Assembly: GCF_008974245.1 (NCBI RefSeq)
Contig: NZ_BBZI01000007.1
Span: forward strand, 142,765 to 206,764
Direction of reading: 5' to 3'
Length of the DNA: 64,000 nt
Origin: Streptomyces abyssomicinicus
GTDB taxonomy: Bacteria > Actinomycetota > Actinomycetes > Streptomycetales > Streptomycetaceae
A program made the translations under genes and the position numbers. Positions 50,505 to 59,784 of this stretch are shown here, piece after piece; position 1 is the stretch's first letter; the number at the start of each line of letters is the position of its first letter. The notes under the pieces are model-generated. The model was not told the origin of the DNA, did no database searches, and saw only the letters and a list, made by a program, of their open reading frames with translations.

Positions 50505-51884
50505 ATGACACACCCGCAGGCGGTACCGCACGCCAACGCGCTGAACCGGATCAACAGGCTGCCCGTCGGCCGGTTCCACAAGGTCACCCTCCTGGCCATC
50601 TCCTTCGCCTACTTCTTCGAGTTCGCGGACATCAACACCTTCGCGACGACCGCGCCCAAGCTGATCGGCCTGTGGGGCGTGACCATCGACCAGGTCGCCT
50701 ACGTCACCTCCCTGTCGTTCGTCGGCATGTTCCTCGGCTCGATCGGCGCCGGGGCCATGGCCGACCGGTGGGGCCGCAGGCGGACCCTGATGGTGACCAC
50801 CCTGTGGTTCGGCTTCTTCTCGTTCGTCTCGGTGTTCGCCTGGGACATCGTGTCCCTGGGCGTCTTCCGCGTGCTGACCTCGGCGGGCCTCGCGGCGATG
50901 ACCGTCGTCGCGGTGATCTACGTCAACGAGATGTACCCGGCCGCCGTGCGCGGCAAGTTCCAGGCGTACGCCATCGTCATCGGCATCTGCGGCACCCCGG
51001 CCACCAACCTCATCGCCAGTGCCGTCGTGCCGCTCAACGACTGGTCGTGGCGCCTGGTCTACCTCTGGGGCTCGCTCGGCATCCTGCTCGTCCTCTTCGG
51101 CAAGCGGCTGAAGGAGTCCCCGCGCTGGCACGAGAGCCGGGGCGACCACGCCGAGGCGGACCGGATCCTCCGGGAGATCGAGGAGAGCGTCGCCGCCGAG
51201 AAGGGCCCGCTCCCCGAGCCGCTGCCGCCCGTGGAGGAGCCCCCGGTGACCCGTGCGCCGCTGCGCCTGCTGCTCCAGAAGAAGTACCTGTACCCGACGC
51301 TGCTGCTCACCGTGCTGTGGGTGACGCAGACCATCGGCTTCTTCGGCTTCTCCAGCTGGGCGCCCACGCTGCTGGCCAACGAGGGGTTCAGCGTCGAGAA
51401 GTCCGTCTTCTACGTGGCCCTCACCACGGTCGGCGCGCCGCTGGGTTCGTACCTGGCCTCCCTGGTCACCGACCGGTTCGAACGCAAGTGGTCCCTCGCG
51501 GCGTTCGGCACCGTCATCGCCCTGTGCGGGCTGCTGTACGGACTCACCTTCAACCCGGTCCTGATCATCGTCTTCGGCTTCCTCGTCAACATGTTCGAAC
51601 GCGGGTACACGGCGCTCGCCTACGCCTACTCCCCGGAGCTCTTCGACACCCGCGGGCGCTCGCTGGGAACCGGCGTCTCCTACGGCCTCGGCCGGCTGTC
51701 CAACGCGGCCGGGCCGCTGATCGTCGCCGCCGTCTACCAGGGCAGCGGGTACCGAAGCGTCTTCTACCTCATCGCCGGGGCGTGGCTGCTCGGCGCGATC
51801 GTCCTGGCGGTCTTCGGGCCCCGGACCCGGCAGGCGGCGGCCGCCCCGCCGAAGGACCGGGTGGAGCCCGTGCGCACGCCCTGA
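50505..51884 (+). CDS. MFS transporter of the sugar/aromatic-acid symporter type
   Basis: 459 residues, twelve spans, with the inter-helix motifs GAGAMADRWGRRRTL and KRLKESPRWHESRG and a 60-residue central loop. This fits MHS/AAHS-like carboxylate or aromatic-acid uptake systems. In operon with the LigI-like lactonase and under a carboxylate-type two-component system, uptake of a lignin-derived acid is the best guess. Confidence 0.85.
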   Translation: MTHPQAVPHANALNRINRLPVGRFHKVTLLAISFAYFFEFADINTFATTAPKLIGLWGVTIDQVAYVTSLSFVGMFLGSIGAGAMADRWGRRRTLMVTTLWFGFFSFVSVFAWDIVSLGVFRVLTSAGLAAMTVVAVIYVNEMYPAAVRGKFQAYAIVIGICGTPATNLIASAVVPLNDWSWRLVYLWGSLGILLVLFGKRLKESPRWHESRGDHAEADRILREIEESVAAEKGPLPEPLPPVEEPPVTRAPLRLLLQKKYLYPTLLLTVLWVTQTIGFFGFSSWAPTLLANEGFSVEKSVFYVALTTVGAPLGSYLASLVTDRFERKWSLAAFGTVIALCGLLYGLTFNPVLIIVFGFLVNMFERGYTALAYAYSPELFDTRGRSLGTGVSYGLGRLSNAAGPLIVAAVYQGSGYRSVFYLIAGAWLLGAIVLAVFGPRTRQAAAAPPKDRVEPVRTP

Positions 51885-51916
51885 CCGGCGGGCCCGTTCC
51901 GCCCGGGCCCGCCCCG

Positions 51917-51956
51917 CGGCCGCGCCGAGGTGCTCCCGGGCCCCTCGGCGCGGCCG
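51917..51956. terminator. Terminator between the MFS and oxygenase genes
   Basis: A perfect 14-bp stem (CGGCCGCGCCGAGG with its complement) and 12-nt loop abuts the oxygenase stop at 51957. It can serve both convergent transcripts. Confidence 0.85.
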
Positions 51957-53399
51957 TCACTCCTCGGTGGGCAGCCAGCAGCCGTGCAGGCCCAGGGGCA
52001 CCCGGACGGGGATGCGCACGCGGGCGACCGGCCCGGCGGACGGGTCCTCCGCGGGCAGTACCAGCAGCCAACTGCTGTTGTCCGTGCGGTCGGTGGCGAA
52101 CGTCAGCCAGTGGCCGCGGGAGCCGTCGCGCGTGCCGGGCACCGGAGCGAAGACGGGTTCGCCGACGGAGAGGTCGCCGGCGTCCCACGTCCAGCCGCCG
52201 GTGACTCCGCCGTTCCCGGTGGCGTACCAGCGCAGCGCGTCGTACTCGCCGGGCAGCAGGCCCCGGATGCGGCCGCTGTCCGCCGCGACGGCCAGCCACC
52301 GGTGCGGGCGGCCCACGCGGCGGTCGTCGATCCGGGGCAGCTCCACGCGTGCGTCGTCGAGCCGGGTGCGCGTCATGGTGCCGGCCGCGGGATCGACGAC
52401 GGCACGGGTCAGGCCGTGCCGGTCCACGTCCCCGGCCCGGTGCTGGTCGGGGGAGCCGGGCCCGGGACCGAGGGAGAGGGCGGGCCACTGCACGTAGTCG
52501 AGGACGACCCGGCCGTCGGCCGGGTCGTCGTAGGCGTTGACCGTGTGCCACAGCCAGTACGCCTCGTCGGCGGCCCAGCGCACGGGGCCGCCGTCCCGCG
52601 GGACCAGGGCGACGCGGGTGCCCCGTTCGGGACGCCAGGCCAGGAAGGAACCGCCGTTCATCGCGGCGGCGATGTCGAAGTACGCGGGCGCCAGGGTCAG
52701 GACCAGGAAGCGGTCGGTGAGGGCCATGTCGTGGATCATCTGCGGCTCGTCGACGCCCTCCACGGGAGTCGGGCCCCGCCGTACGGCGCCGTCCGGTCCG
52801 ATGACCGACCAGGTGAGGAAGGGCGGTTCGAGGGCGTAGCAGAAGACGGCCATCTCGCCGGTGACCGGATCGATCCGGGGGTGGGCGGTGATGCCGGCGG
52901 GCAGCCGCCCGTCGAAGGTCTCCTCGCCCAGCGTGTCGAGCTCCGCGCCGAGGCGGAACGGGCGGTCGGACTCGGCGAGGGCGAGCAGGCGGCCGGCATG
53001 CCGGACGACGTTGATGTCGGGCAGGGGCTTGAAGGTGTTCGCCAGCGACTTCCCCACCTCGTCGGGGCCGGGGAGGATCATCGACTCGAGCCCGCCCCAC
53101 AGGGCGTGCCCGGCCTTCTCCTCGGCGATCATGGCCGGCGTGCGGACGAAGCGGTTGCGGTAACGGGCGCGGCCCTCCGACAGCCACACCCCGTGGACCA
53201 TGCCGTCGCCGTCCAGCGGGTACAGGTAGCTGCCGATGGGGGTGAACCGGGGATTGGGGCCGTTGCGCAGGTAGACGCCGTCCAGGTCGTGGGGGAGTTC
53301 GCCGGTGACCTCGAGATCCGTCGCGTCGACCTCCGCGGTCACCGGGGCGAAGCGGCCGGTGAGGTGGGCGACGCGGGTCGGGTCGAAGGCGGGGGTCAT
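51957..53399 (-). CDS. Carotenoid/stilbene-cleavage oxygenase family protein
   Basis: 480 residues of the seven-bladed Fe(II) retinal pigment epithelial/CCD family. All four iron His are visible: ITAHPRID, MIHDMALTD, LWHTVNAYDD and GLHGCW. The N-terminal GVYLRNGPNPRF and GDGMVHGV motifs are standard. Members split carotenoids, stilbenes or phenylpropenes with O2. No carotenoid gene is near, and the lactonase and transporter next door favour a lignostilbene- or isoeugenol-type substrate. Confidence 0.87.
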   Translation of the reverse strand: MTPAFDPTRVAHLTGRFAPVTAEVDATDLEVTGELPHDLDGVYLRNGPNPRFTPIGSYLYPLDGDGMVHGVWLSEGRARYRNRFVRTPAMIAEEKAGHALWGGLESMILPGPDEVGKSLANTFKPLPDINVVRHAGRLLALAESDRPFRLGAELDTLGEETFDGRLPAGITAHPRIDPVTGEMAVFCYALEPPFLTWSVIGPDGAVRRGPTPVEGVDEPQMIHDMALTDRFLVLTLAPAYFDIAAAMNGGSFLAWRPERGTRVALVPRDGGPVRWAADEAYWLWHTVNAYDDPADGRVVLDYVQWPALSLGPGPGSPDQHRAGDVDRHGLTRAVVDPAAGTMTRTRLDDARVELPRIDDRRVGRPHRWLAVAADSGRIRGLLPGEYDALRWYATGNGGVTGGWTWDAGDLSVGEPVFAPVPGTRDGSRGHWLTFATDRTDNSSWLLVLPAEDPSAGPVARVRIPVRVPLGLHGCWLPTEE

Positions 53400-53888
53400 G
53401 GCACCGTCCCTCCGGGTAGTCCGTGCCGTCCGTGCCTTGCGATCAGTAGAGGCCCCCCGCCCTCACCCTGCCACCTGGGACGGTCCGCGCCGCGGGGCTT
53501 GTCGGGTGCTGGTTCTGTTGTGCGGCGGTGCTTGTCGGGGCCGGCGGTCCGGCTGTGCTGCGGGACCGGCGGGGGCGGTCCTGCCCTGCTGCGGGACTTG
53601 CTCGGGTGCCGGTGCCGGTGCCGGTGCCGGTGCGCTGCCGCGCCGCGGGGCATGTCGGCGCCGCGGCGCCCGTCCGGCCGACGGTCGCGTCGCGTCGCGG
53701 GGTGGTCCGGCCGTCGGTCGCGTCGCGCTGTGGTCCCGACCCGCCTGCGGCGTGGGCAGGCCGGGGAAGGCGGGTCGGCCGGTCCGTCGGGTGGCAGCGG
53801 CAGCTCGGGGTCAGCGGCCGCGCGTCCGTGGAAAGCACGGGCCCCCGGGCGGGGGGCGGTGCGGGGGGACGGCGGATAGCATCGGGGC
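53400..53888. other. Divergent promoter region with GGTGCC repeats, no gene seen
   Basis: This is the divergent gap between the oxygenase and sigma-factor genes. Four tandem GGTGCC units run from 53605 to about 53633, within GTC/GCG-rich low-complexity sequence. I see no clear promoter motif and no supportable ORF on either strand. Confidence 0.5.
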
Positions 53889-54833
53889 ATGCCGCTGACC
53901 GCCGAGGACGTGGACAGGTTCGAGGTCGCCCGGCCCCGGCTGGGGGCGATCGCCTACCGGCTGCTCGGGTCCGCGAGCGACGCCGAGGACGCCGTCCAGG
54001 AGACGTACCTGCGCTGGCACGCCGCCGATCCGGAACGCATCGAGGTCCCCGAGGCGTGGCTGACCAAGGTGCTCACCCGGCTGTGCCTCAACCAGCTGAC
54101 CTCCGCCCGGGCGCGTCGTGAGACCTACGTGGGCCAGTGGCTCCCCGAGCCCCTGCTCGAGGGGGACCCGATGCTCGGCCCGGCCGAGACGGCGGAGCAG
54201 CGGGAGTCGGTGTCGTACGCGGTGCTGACCCTGATGGAGCGGCTGTCGCCCAACGAGCGCGCGGTGTACGTGCTCAGGGAGGCGTTCGGGCACGCGCACC
54301 GGGAGATCGCCGACGTCCTCGACATCGGCGAGGCCGCCAGCCAGCAGATCTACCACCGCGCCAAGCGGCACCTGGCACAGGGCAAGGCCCGGACCGAGGT
54401 CGACGCGGGCGCCGCCCGGCGGATCGCCGAGGAGTTCCTGGCCGCCGCCACCAGCGGCAGGTACGACGGGCTGCTGCGCCTGCTCACCGACGACGCCGTC
54501 GCGATCGGCGACGGCGGGGGCAAGGTCCCGGCCCGGGCCAAGGCGTTCGAGGGCGCGCTCGCGGTCGCCAAGTTCATGTGGGGCCTCTTCCGGCCCGCCA
54601 AGGCCAAGCGCGACCTGGTCGGCGGCTCGCCCGGTGTCTACGCCACGACGGCCAACGGGGAGCCCGCCGTGGTGGCGGTCGTGGACGGGAGGGTCGTCGG
54701 CGTCGTGTGCCTCGAGCTCACCCCCGAGGGCATCGCCGGCTTCCGCAGCCAGGTCAACCCGGACAAGCTCCGGCGGGCCACCGAGCGGTGGGCGTCGGAC
54801 GAGCGCGGGGAGCCCCTGTTCCACGCGTTCTGA
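53889..54833 (+). CDS. ECF41-family RNA polymerase sigma factor
   Basis: 314 residues: sigma region 2 (GAIAYRLLGSASDAEDAVQETYLRWH), region 4 (LSPNERAVYVLREAFGHAHREIADVL), then a C-terminal SnoaL-like extension of about 130 residues, the hallmark of ECF41/SigJ factors, which tunes activity in place of an anti-sigma factor. ECF41 genes usually neighbour an oxidoreductase or carboxymuconolactone decarboxylase gene that they transcribe. Here the FAD oxidoreductase gene 124 bases downstream fits. ATG 53889 has no strong ribosome site and may be leaderless. Confidence 0.9.
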   Translation: MPLTAEDVDRFEVARPRLGAIAYRLLGSASDAEDAVQETYLRWHAADPERIEVPEAWLTKVLTRLCLNQLTSARARRETYVGQWLPEPLLEGDPMLGPAETAEQRESVSYAVLTLMERLSPNERAVYVLREAFGHAHREIADVLDIGEAASQQIYHRAKRHLAQGKARTEVDAGAARRIAEEFLAAATSGRYDGLLRLLTDDAVAIGDGGGKVPARAKAFEGALAVAKFMWGLFRPAKAKRDLVGGSPGVYATTANGEPAVVAVVDGRVVGVVCLELTPEGIAGFRSQVNPDKLRRATERWASDERGEPLFHAF

Positions 54834-54847
54834 CCTCCCGGGGTCAG

Positions 54848-54865
54848 ATGTGACTCAGGTCACAT
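54848..54865. promoter_or_regulatory. CRP-type palindrome before the FAD oxidoreductase
   Basis: ATGTGAC-TCAG-GTCACAT, a perfect 7+7 inverted repeat, matches both TGTGA-N6-TCACA and the Streptomyces Crp pattern GTG-N6-GNCAC. It lies 93 bases before the oxidoreductase start. Confidence 0.65.
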
Positions 54866-54957
54866 TCGCTTCCTGTCAGGAAACGGCGGGCTGTCCGGTT
54901 CAAGAGGCGTGACAGCCCGCGCGACGGGCGACCGACCGCACAGACAGGAGCAGGAAA

Positions 54958-56193
54958 ATGCAGCACCGCGTCATCGTCCTCGGCGGCGGCTACAGCGGAG
55001 CCGTCGCGGCCGGCCGCCTCGCCAGGAGGCTGGACCCGGCGGATGTACGGATCACCCTCGTCAACGCCGCGCCCGACTTCGTCGAGCGGGTCCGGCTGCA
55101 CCAGCTCGCCGCCGGTCAGAACCTCCGGCACCGGCCCTTGAGCGAGATGTTCCAGGGCACCGGGGTCCGGCTGAGGACGGCGGAGGTCACCGGGATCGAC
55201 GTCGGCCGCAGGACCGTCAAGGTCAAGGGCGCCGCGGCCGACGGCGGCGGCGAGGAACTGGAGTACGACACGCTCGTGTACGCCCTCGGCAGCGGATGGG
55301 ACGACCACGGCGTCCCCGGCGTCGCGGAGCACGCCCACGAGGTCGCGAGCCGCGCCGGCGCCCTCCGGCTCCGCGAGCGGCTGGCCGGGCTGGAGGCCGG
55401 GCGGTCCGTGGTGGTCGTCGGAGGCGGCCTCACCGGTCTGGAGGCCGCCACCGAGATCGCCGAGTCCCACCCGCACCTCTCCGTCTCCCTCGCCGTCCGC
55501 GGCGAACTGGGCGACTGGCTGTCGGTGAAGGGGCGCGGGCATCTGCGGAAGGTCGTCGACGGGCTCGGCATCGCCGTGCACGAGCACGCCGACGTCACCG
55601 GCGTCGCGGCCGACCGGGTCACGACGGCCGACGGCCGGGAGGTCCCGGCCGCGGTGACCGTGTGGACGGCGGGCTTCGCCGTGCATCCGCTCGCGGGGGC
55701 CACCGGCCTCGAGACCGGCGCGACGGGCCAGATCGTGGTCGACGCGACGATGCGCTCCGTGTCCCACCCCGACGTCTACGCCGTCGGTGACGCGGCCCTG
55801 GTCATGGGCCCGGGCGACAAGCCGCTGCGGATGTCCTGCGCCAGCGGGGTTCCCACCGCCTGGCAGGCCGCCGACTCCCTCGCGGCGCGCCTCACCGGCG
55901 GGAAGCTCCCGAGGACGCCGATGCGCTACTTCAACCAGTGCGTCTCGCTGGGGCGCAAGGAAGGGCTCATCCAGTACGTCACCGCGGACGACCGGTCCGT
56001 GAACGCCGCCCTGACCGGCCGGTTCGCCGCGCTCTACAAGGAGCTGGTCTGCAAGGGCGCGGCCTGGGGCGTCGCCAACCCGCTCTTCAGGATGCCCGTA
56101 CGGCGCCGCCGGATCGCGCGGGACGCGACGGAGGCGTCACCGGTCGCCGGGGTCCGGGCCGCCGACGTGCCGGCCGCAGACGTCTCGGCCTGA
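54958..56193 (+). CDS. FAD-dependent pyridine nucleotide-disulfide-type oxidoreductase (NDH-2-like)
   Basis: 411 residues: FAD site VIVLGGGYSGAVAAGRLA, NAD(P)H site VVVVGGGLTGLEAATEIA, and the flavin C-terminal motif VYAVGDAALV. There is no redox-active Cys pair, so NADH:quinone reductase-like or AIF-like activity is likelier than disulfide reduction. ATG 54958 follows CAGGAGCAGG. It is the probable ECF41 target gene and lies behind the CRP-type palindrome. Confidence 0.85.
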   Translation: MQHRVIVLGGGYSGAVAAGRLARRLDPADVRITLVNAAPDFVERVRLHQLAAGQNLRHRPLSEMFQGTGVRLRTAEVTGIDVGRRTVKVKGAAADGGGEELEYDTLVYALGSGWDDHGVPGVAEHAHEVASRAGALRLRERLAGLEAGRSVVVVGGGLTGLEAATEIAESHPHLSVSLAVRGELGDWLSVKGRGHLRKVVDGLGIAVHEHADVTGVAADRVTTADGREVPAAVTVWTAGFAVHPLAGATGLETGATGQIVVDATMRSVSHPDVYAVGDAALVMGPGDKPLRMSCASGVPTAWQAADSLAARLTGGKLPRTPMRYFNQCVSLGRKEGLIQYVTADDRSVNAALTGRFAALYKELVCKGAAWGVANPLFRMPVRRRRIARDATEASPVAGVRAADVPAADVSA

Positions 56194-56464
56194 CCCGCCG
56201 GGCGGGGGGCCCGCACCGTCCGTCCGGTCGGCGCAGTCGCGCTGAGCCGTGCGGGGTGCGTGGGTCCCCCGGAGGGCCCTGCCCCGGCGCATGGGCGAGG
56301 CGGGCCGGGCGGGGCCGTGCTGGGGTGGAGGTCACTGCCCCCGTCCGGGGCGGCGCCGTCGCGGTGCGCGTGGAACGCGGTGACCGCCGGCGTCCGCGGA
56401 TGCCCAGGCCTTCGCGGACGTCCCCGGCGCCCGCGGACGGGGCCGACTTCCCAGGAGGACGAAG

Positions 56465-57328
56465 ATGACCCGATCCGTACGACGCCGACGTGTCCGCGTG
56501 GCCCTGTCCGTGGTGAGCGCCGCCCTGGTCGCCGCCGTCGCGGCGCCCCTCGCCCAGGCCGCCGGGCCTTCCGGGGGCACGGAGCGGTGCGAGCACGACC
56601 GGTGTACGAGCGGCACGCCCGGCGTGCTCGCGCCGCCCGGCTCGCCGGAACCGGGCCCGCTCCCCGGCGAGGACGCCGCTGACCCCGGGCAGGCTGCCGG
56701 CCCCGGGACGCCGGAGCCCGCCGCCGGCCCCGAGGGCGCCGACCACACGGCCCCCGGCCCGGCCGCCGGTGACTCCGGCTCCGCGGTCACCGACCCGGGG
56801 GTGACCGACCCGGGGGTGACCGACCCGGGGGTGACCGACCCCATGGGCGCGGACCCCACGGCCGTCGGGTCTCCGGACGGGGACTTCGCGGGTGCCGACC
56901 CCATGGGCGCCAACCTCATGGGCGCGGACCCCATGGGTGCCGACCCCATGGGCGCGGACACCGCGACCGCGGACCCGATGGGCTCGCAGTTCGCGGCGGA
57001 GCTGGAGCCGGGCGTCACTCCCGACCCCGCAGCCCCGGAGGAGGGCGCCGGCCCGGCGTCCGCGCCGGCACCGGACGCGGCCGCGGAGGAGTCCGTGCCG
57101 TCCGGGTCGCCGGCCGGCCAGGACGTCCCCGAGTGGCCGGCCGAGCAGACGGAGCAGACGGAGCCCGGAACGCAGGACGGCACCGGGGAGCCCGCCCTGC
57201 CGGAACCGGACCAGGTGGCCCCGGCGAACCCCGACGCCGGGCAGGGAAGCGGGGAGGAGACGATCGAGCACCAGGCGTCCCTGCTCCCCGCCTTCGACGG
57301 CGCCCCGCGGCAGGAGAACGGCGCGTAG
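56465..57328 (+). CDS. Secreted acidic low-complexity repeat protein
   Basis: 287 residues, family not recognised. The basic start and hydrophobic core (MTRSVRRRRVRVALSVVSAA to AQAA) form a clear signal peptide. The mature part is Pro/Ala/Asp/Glu-rich. It carries three VTDPG pentads (56792-56840) and several MGADP pentads (about 56843-56975), and one Cys pair near residues 40-45 (CEHDRC). It probably forms an extended, acidic extracellular or wall-associated chain. ATG 56465 follows AGGAGGACGA. Confidence 0.7.
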   Translation: MTRSVRRRRVRVALSVVSAALVAAVAAPLAQAAGPSGGTERCEHDRCTSGTPGVLAPPGSPEPGPLPGEDAADPGQAAGPGTPEPAAGPEGADHTAPGPAAGDSGSAVTDPGVTDPGVTDPGVTDPMGADPTAVGSPDGDFAGADPMGANLMGADPMGADPMGADTATADPMGSQFAAELEPGVTPDPAAPEEGAGPASAPAPDAAAEESVPSGSPAGQDVPEWPAEQTEQTEPGTQDGTGEPALPEPDQVAPANPDAGQGSGEETIEHQASLLPAFDGAPRQENGA

Positions 57329-57341
57329 ACCGGGCGGGCCC

Positions 57342-57387
57342 GAAGGGCCACGGCGGTGGTCGGCGACGACCCCTGCCGTGGCCCTTC
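57342..57387 (+). terminator. Terminator after the repeat protein
   Basis: A perfect 13-bp stem (GAAGGGCCACGGC and its complement) with a 20-nt loop lies 14 bases after the stop and before the YigZ gene. Confidence 0.75.
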
Positions 57388-57437
57388 GCCGCGCACGCGC
57401 CGTCGGCGGCCCGCGGGCGACCGCATAGGCTGGGCGG

Positions 57438-58064
57438 ATGCAGGACGAGTACCGCACAGTGGCCCGCGCGGGCGTGCACGAGACCGAGGTCAACCGCTCC
57501 CGCTTCCTGTGCAGCCTCGCCCCGGCGGCCACCGAGGAGGAGGCCCAGGCCTTCCTCGCCGCCGTCCGCAAGGAACACGCGGACGCCACGCACAACTGCT
57601 ACGCCTATGTGATCGGCGCCGACGCCTCCGTGCAGAAGGCCGGCGACGACGGCGAACCGGGCGGCACCGCGGGCGTGCCGATGCTGCAGATGCTGATGCG
57701 GCGTGACATGCGGTACGTGGTGGCCGTGGTGACCCGGTACTACGGCGGCGTGAAGCTGGGGGCCGGCGGGCTCATCCGTGCCTACGGAGGAGCGGTCGGG
57801 GAGGCCCTGGACGTCCTGGGGACCCGCACCCGGCGGCGGTTCCGGGTGGCCACGGTGACCGTGGACCACCAGCGGGCCGGGAAGGTGCAGAACGACCTGC
57901 GGTCCACCGGGCGCGAGGTGCGCGACGTGCGGTACGGCGAGCAGGTGGAGATCGAGATCGGCCTCCCCGACGCGGACGTGCCGGCGTTCCGGGCATGGCT
58001 CGCGGACAGCACGGCCGGCTCGGCGGGCTTCGCGCTCGGGGGAGAGGCGTACGGGGACGCGTAG
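57438..58064 (+). CDS. YigZ/IMPACT (UPF0029) family protein
   Basis: 208 residues: the N-terminal IMPACT domain (VHETEVNRSRFLCSLAPAATEEEAQAFL, THNCYAYVIG, DDGEPGGTAGVPML, VVAVVTRYYGGVKLGAGGLIRAYGGAV) and the smaller C-terminal UPF0029_C domain. A conserved housekeeping protein, linked in other organisms to translation stress response. It stands alone between a terminator and the lipase promoter region. Confidence 0.92.
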   Translation: MQDEYRTVARAGVHETEVNRSRFLCSLAPAATEEEAQAFLAAVRKEHADATHNCYAYVIGADASVQKAGDDGEPGGTAGVPMLQMLMRRDMRYVVAVVTRYYGGVKLGAGGLIRAYGGAVGEALDVLGTRTRRRFRVATVTVDHQRAGKVQNDLRSTGREVRDVRYGEQVEIEIGLPDADVPAFRAWLADSTAGSAGFALGGEAYGDA

Positions 58065-58270
58065 CCGCGCCTGCACCCACGCCCGCACTCGCGCACGCAC
58101 CCACGCTCGCCTCGAAGGGCCGTTCCGGCCCCGTGGGCGTGGCGTTCATAGGGTCCACGCACATGTCTTGTCACCACATGTGGCACCCCCTTACTCTCCA
58201 GTAGGTAACCGCCGGTAACACGGCGACGCGCAGTCCTGCCCGCCCTCCGACGATGACAGGAGTGAGCCGC

Positions 58271-59653
58271 GTGGAGAGATCAAGGGCCACCGACCGGCCG
58301 CGAACCGCCTCCCCGACCCGCAGCTCCAGCCGAAGCTCCACCCGCCTGCTGCTGTCCGCCGCGCTGGTCGCCCTGGCCTGCGTCGGCGCGCAGACCGCGG
58401 TCGCCCAGGCCGCGCCCGCCGCCCCGGCCGCCCCGGCCGCGACGGCCGCCGGCTTCTACACGCCGCCCGCGAGCCTCCCCGCGCAGAACGGCGCCCTGGT
58501 CCGCACCGAGCCGCTGCCGCTCGCCATCAGCCTGCCGAGTCTCGGCGGCCCCTTCCCCGGCAAGGCCACCCGGCTGATGTACCGGTCCACCGACTCCAAC
58601 GGCGAGCCCGTGGCGGTCACCGGCGCCTACATCGAGCCCTCCGCCGCGTGGCGCGGCGGCGGCGCCCGCCCGCTGGTGGCCGTGGCGCCGGGCACCATGG
58701 GGCAGGGCGACGAGTGCGCCGCCTCCAAGGGGCTGGAGCACCCCATCCTGCTGGAGGGCGACTCGGTCTCGGTCGGCTACGAGGACCTGTCGATCTACCG
58801 GCTGCTCGCCTCGGGCGTCGCCGTGGTGGTCACCGACTACGTCGGCCTGGGCACCACCGACAGGCTGCACACCTACGTCAACCGTGTCGACGGCGGACAC
58901 GCCGTGCTGGACGCGGTCCGGGCCGCCCGCTCGCTGCCGGGGACGTCGCTGCGGCCCGAGTCGCGGGTCGGCCTCTACGGCTACAGCCAGGGCGGCGGCG
59001 CCACCGCGGCCGCGGCCGAGCTGGCGGCGTCCTACGCCCCCGACGTCCAGCTGGCCGGGACGTACTCCGGCGCGCCGCCCGCCGACCTGACCGAGACGAT
59101 CAAGGGCATCGACGGCAGCGCCCTCACCGGGGCCCTGGGCTGGTCGCTCAACGGATTCCTCCAGGCCGACCCCGGCCTGCGGCCCATCGCCGACGCCCAC
59201 CTCAGCGACAAGGGCCGGGCCGCACTGGAGGACCTGTCGGGCATGTGCATCGGCGACTCGCTCCTCGCCTACGGGTTCCGGCGCAGCAGCTCCTGGACGA
59301 CGGACGGGAAGTCCCTCTCGCAGATCGTGGAGAGCGAGCCGCGCATCCAGGAGGTGCTGGACGACCAGCGCATCGGCAACCTCAAGCCCTCCGGGCCGGT
59401 GCGGGTGGCCACCGGGGTCCAGGACGACATCGTGCCGCACCGGCAGTCGCGGCAGATGGCGGTCGACTGGTGCCGCAAGGGCGCGAACGTCACCTACGAG
59501 GCGATCGCGCTGCCGAACCTCGGCGACAAGATCGTCACCAACCACATGGTGCCGCTCCTCACCGACCAGGGCGCGGCCATCGACTGGCTGAAGGACCGGC
59601 TGGAGGGCAGGTCCGCGGTCTCCAACTGCTGGAGCATGCCGCTCCAGCCCTGA
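58271..59653 (+). CDS. Secreted lipase (alpha/beta hydrolase, secretory-lipase type)
   Basis: About 460 residues. GTG 58271 is preferred, since AGGAG lies 8 bases upstream; ATG 58253 has no site. A Ser/Arg-rich head and hydrophobic core (LLLSAALVALACVGAQTAVA) give a signal peptide. The fold has nucleophile GYSQGG, acid Asp in GVQDDIVP and His in TNHMVP. A conserved Cys pair (GDECAASK, GMCIGD) probably makes a disulfide. The promoter region contains CCACATGTGG (58174-58183) and a doubled GGTAAC. Confidence 0.88.
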   Translation: MERSRATDRPRTASPTRSSSRSSTRLLLSAALVALACVGAQTAVAQAAPAAPAAPAATAAGFYTPPASLPAQNGALVRTEPLPLAISLPSLGGPFPGKATRLMYRSTDSNGEPVAVTGAYIEPSAAWRGGGARPLVAVAPGTMGQGDECAASKGLEHPILLEGDSVSVGYEDLSIYRLLASGVAVVVTDYVGLGTTDRLHTYVNRVDGGHAVLDAVRAARSLPGTSLRPESRVGLYGYSQGGGATAAAAELAASYAPDVQLAGTYSGAPPADLTETIKGIDGSALTGALGWSLNGFLQADPGLRPIADAHLSDKGRAALEDLSGMCIGDSLLAYGFRRSSSWTTDGKSLSQIVESEPRIQEVLDDQRIGNLKPSGPVRVATGVQDDIVPHRQSRQMAVDWCRKGANVTYEAIALPNLGDKIVTNHMVPLLTDQGAAIDWLKDRLEGRSAVSNCWSMPLQP

Positions 59654-59784
59654 CGGGCCGTCGGGGTTCCCCGCGCGCGGGCGGGGGCGGCACGCAAAGC
59701 CGCCTCCGCCAGCAAGGCGGGGCATTCCGGACAAAATTCGGCCCACGGCGTCGCTGTCGGTGGCCACCGTTAAGGTCGGTGGGC

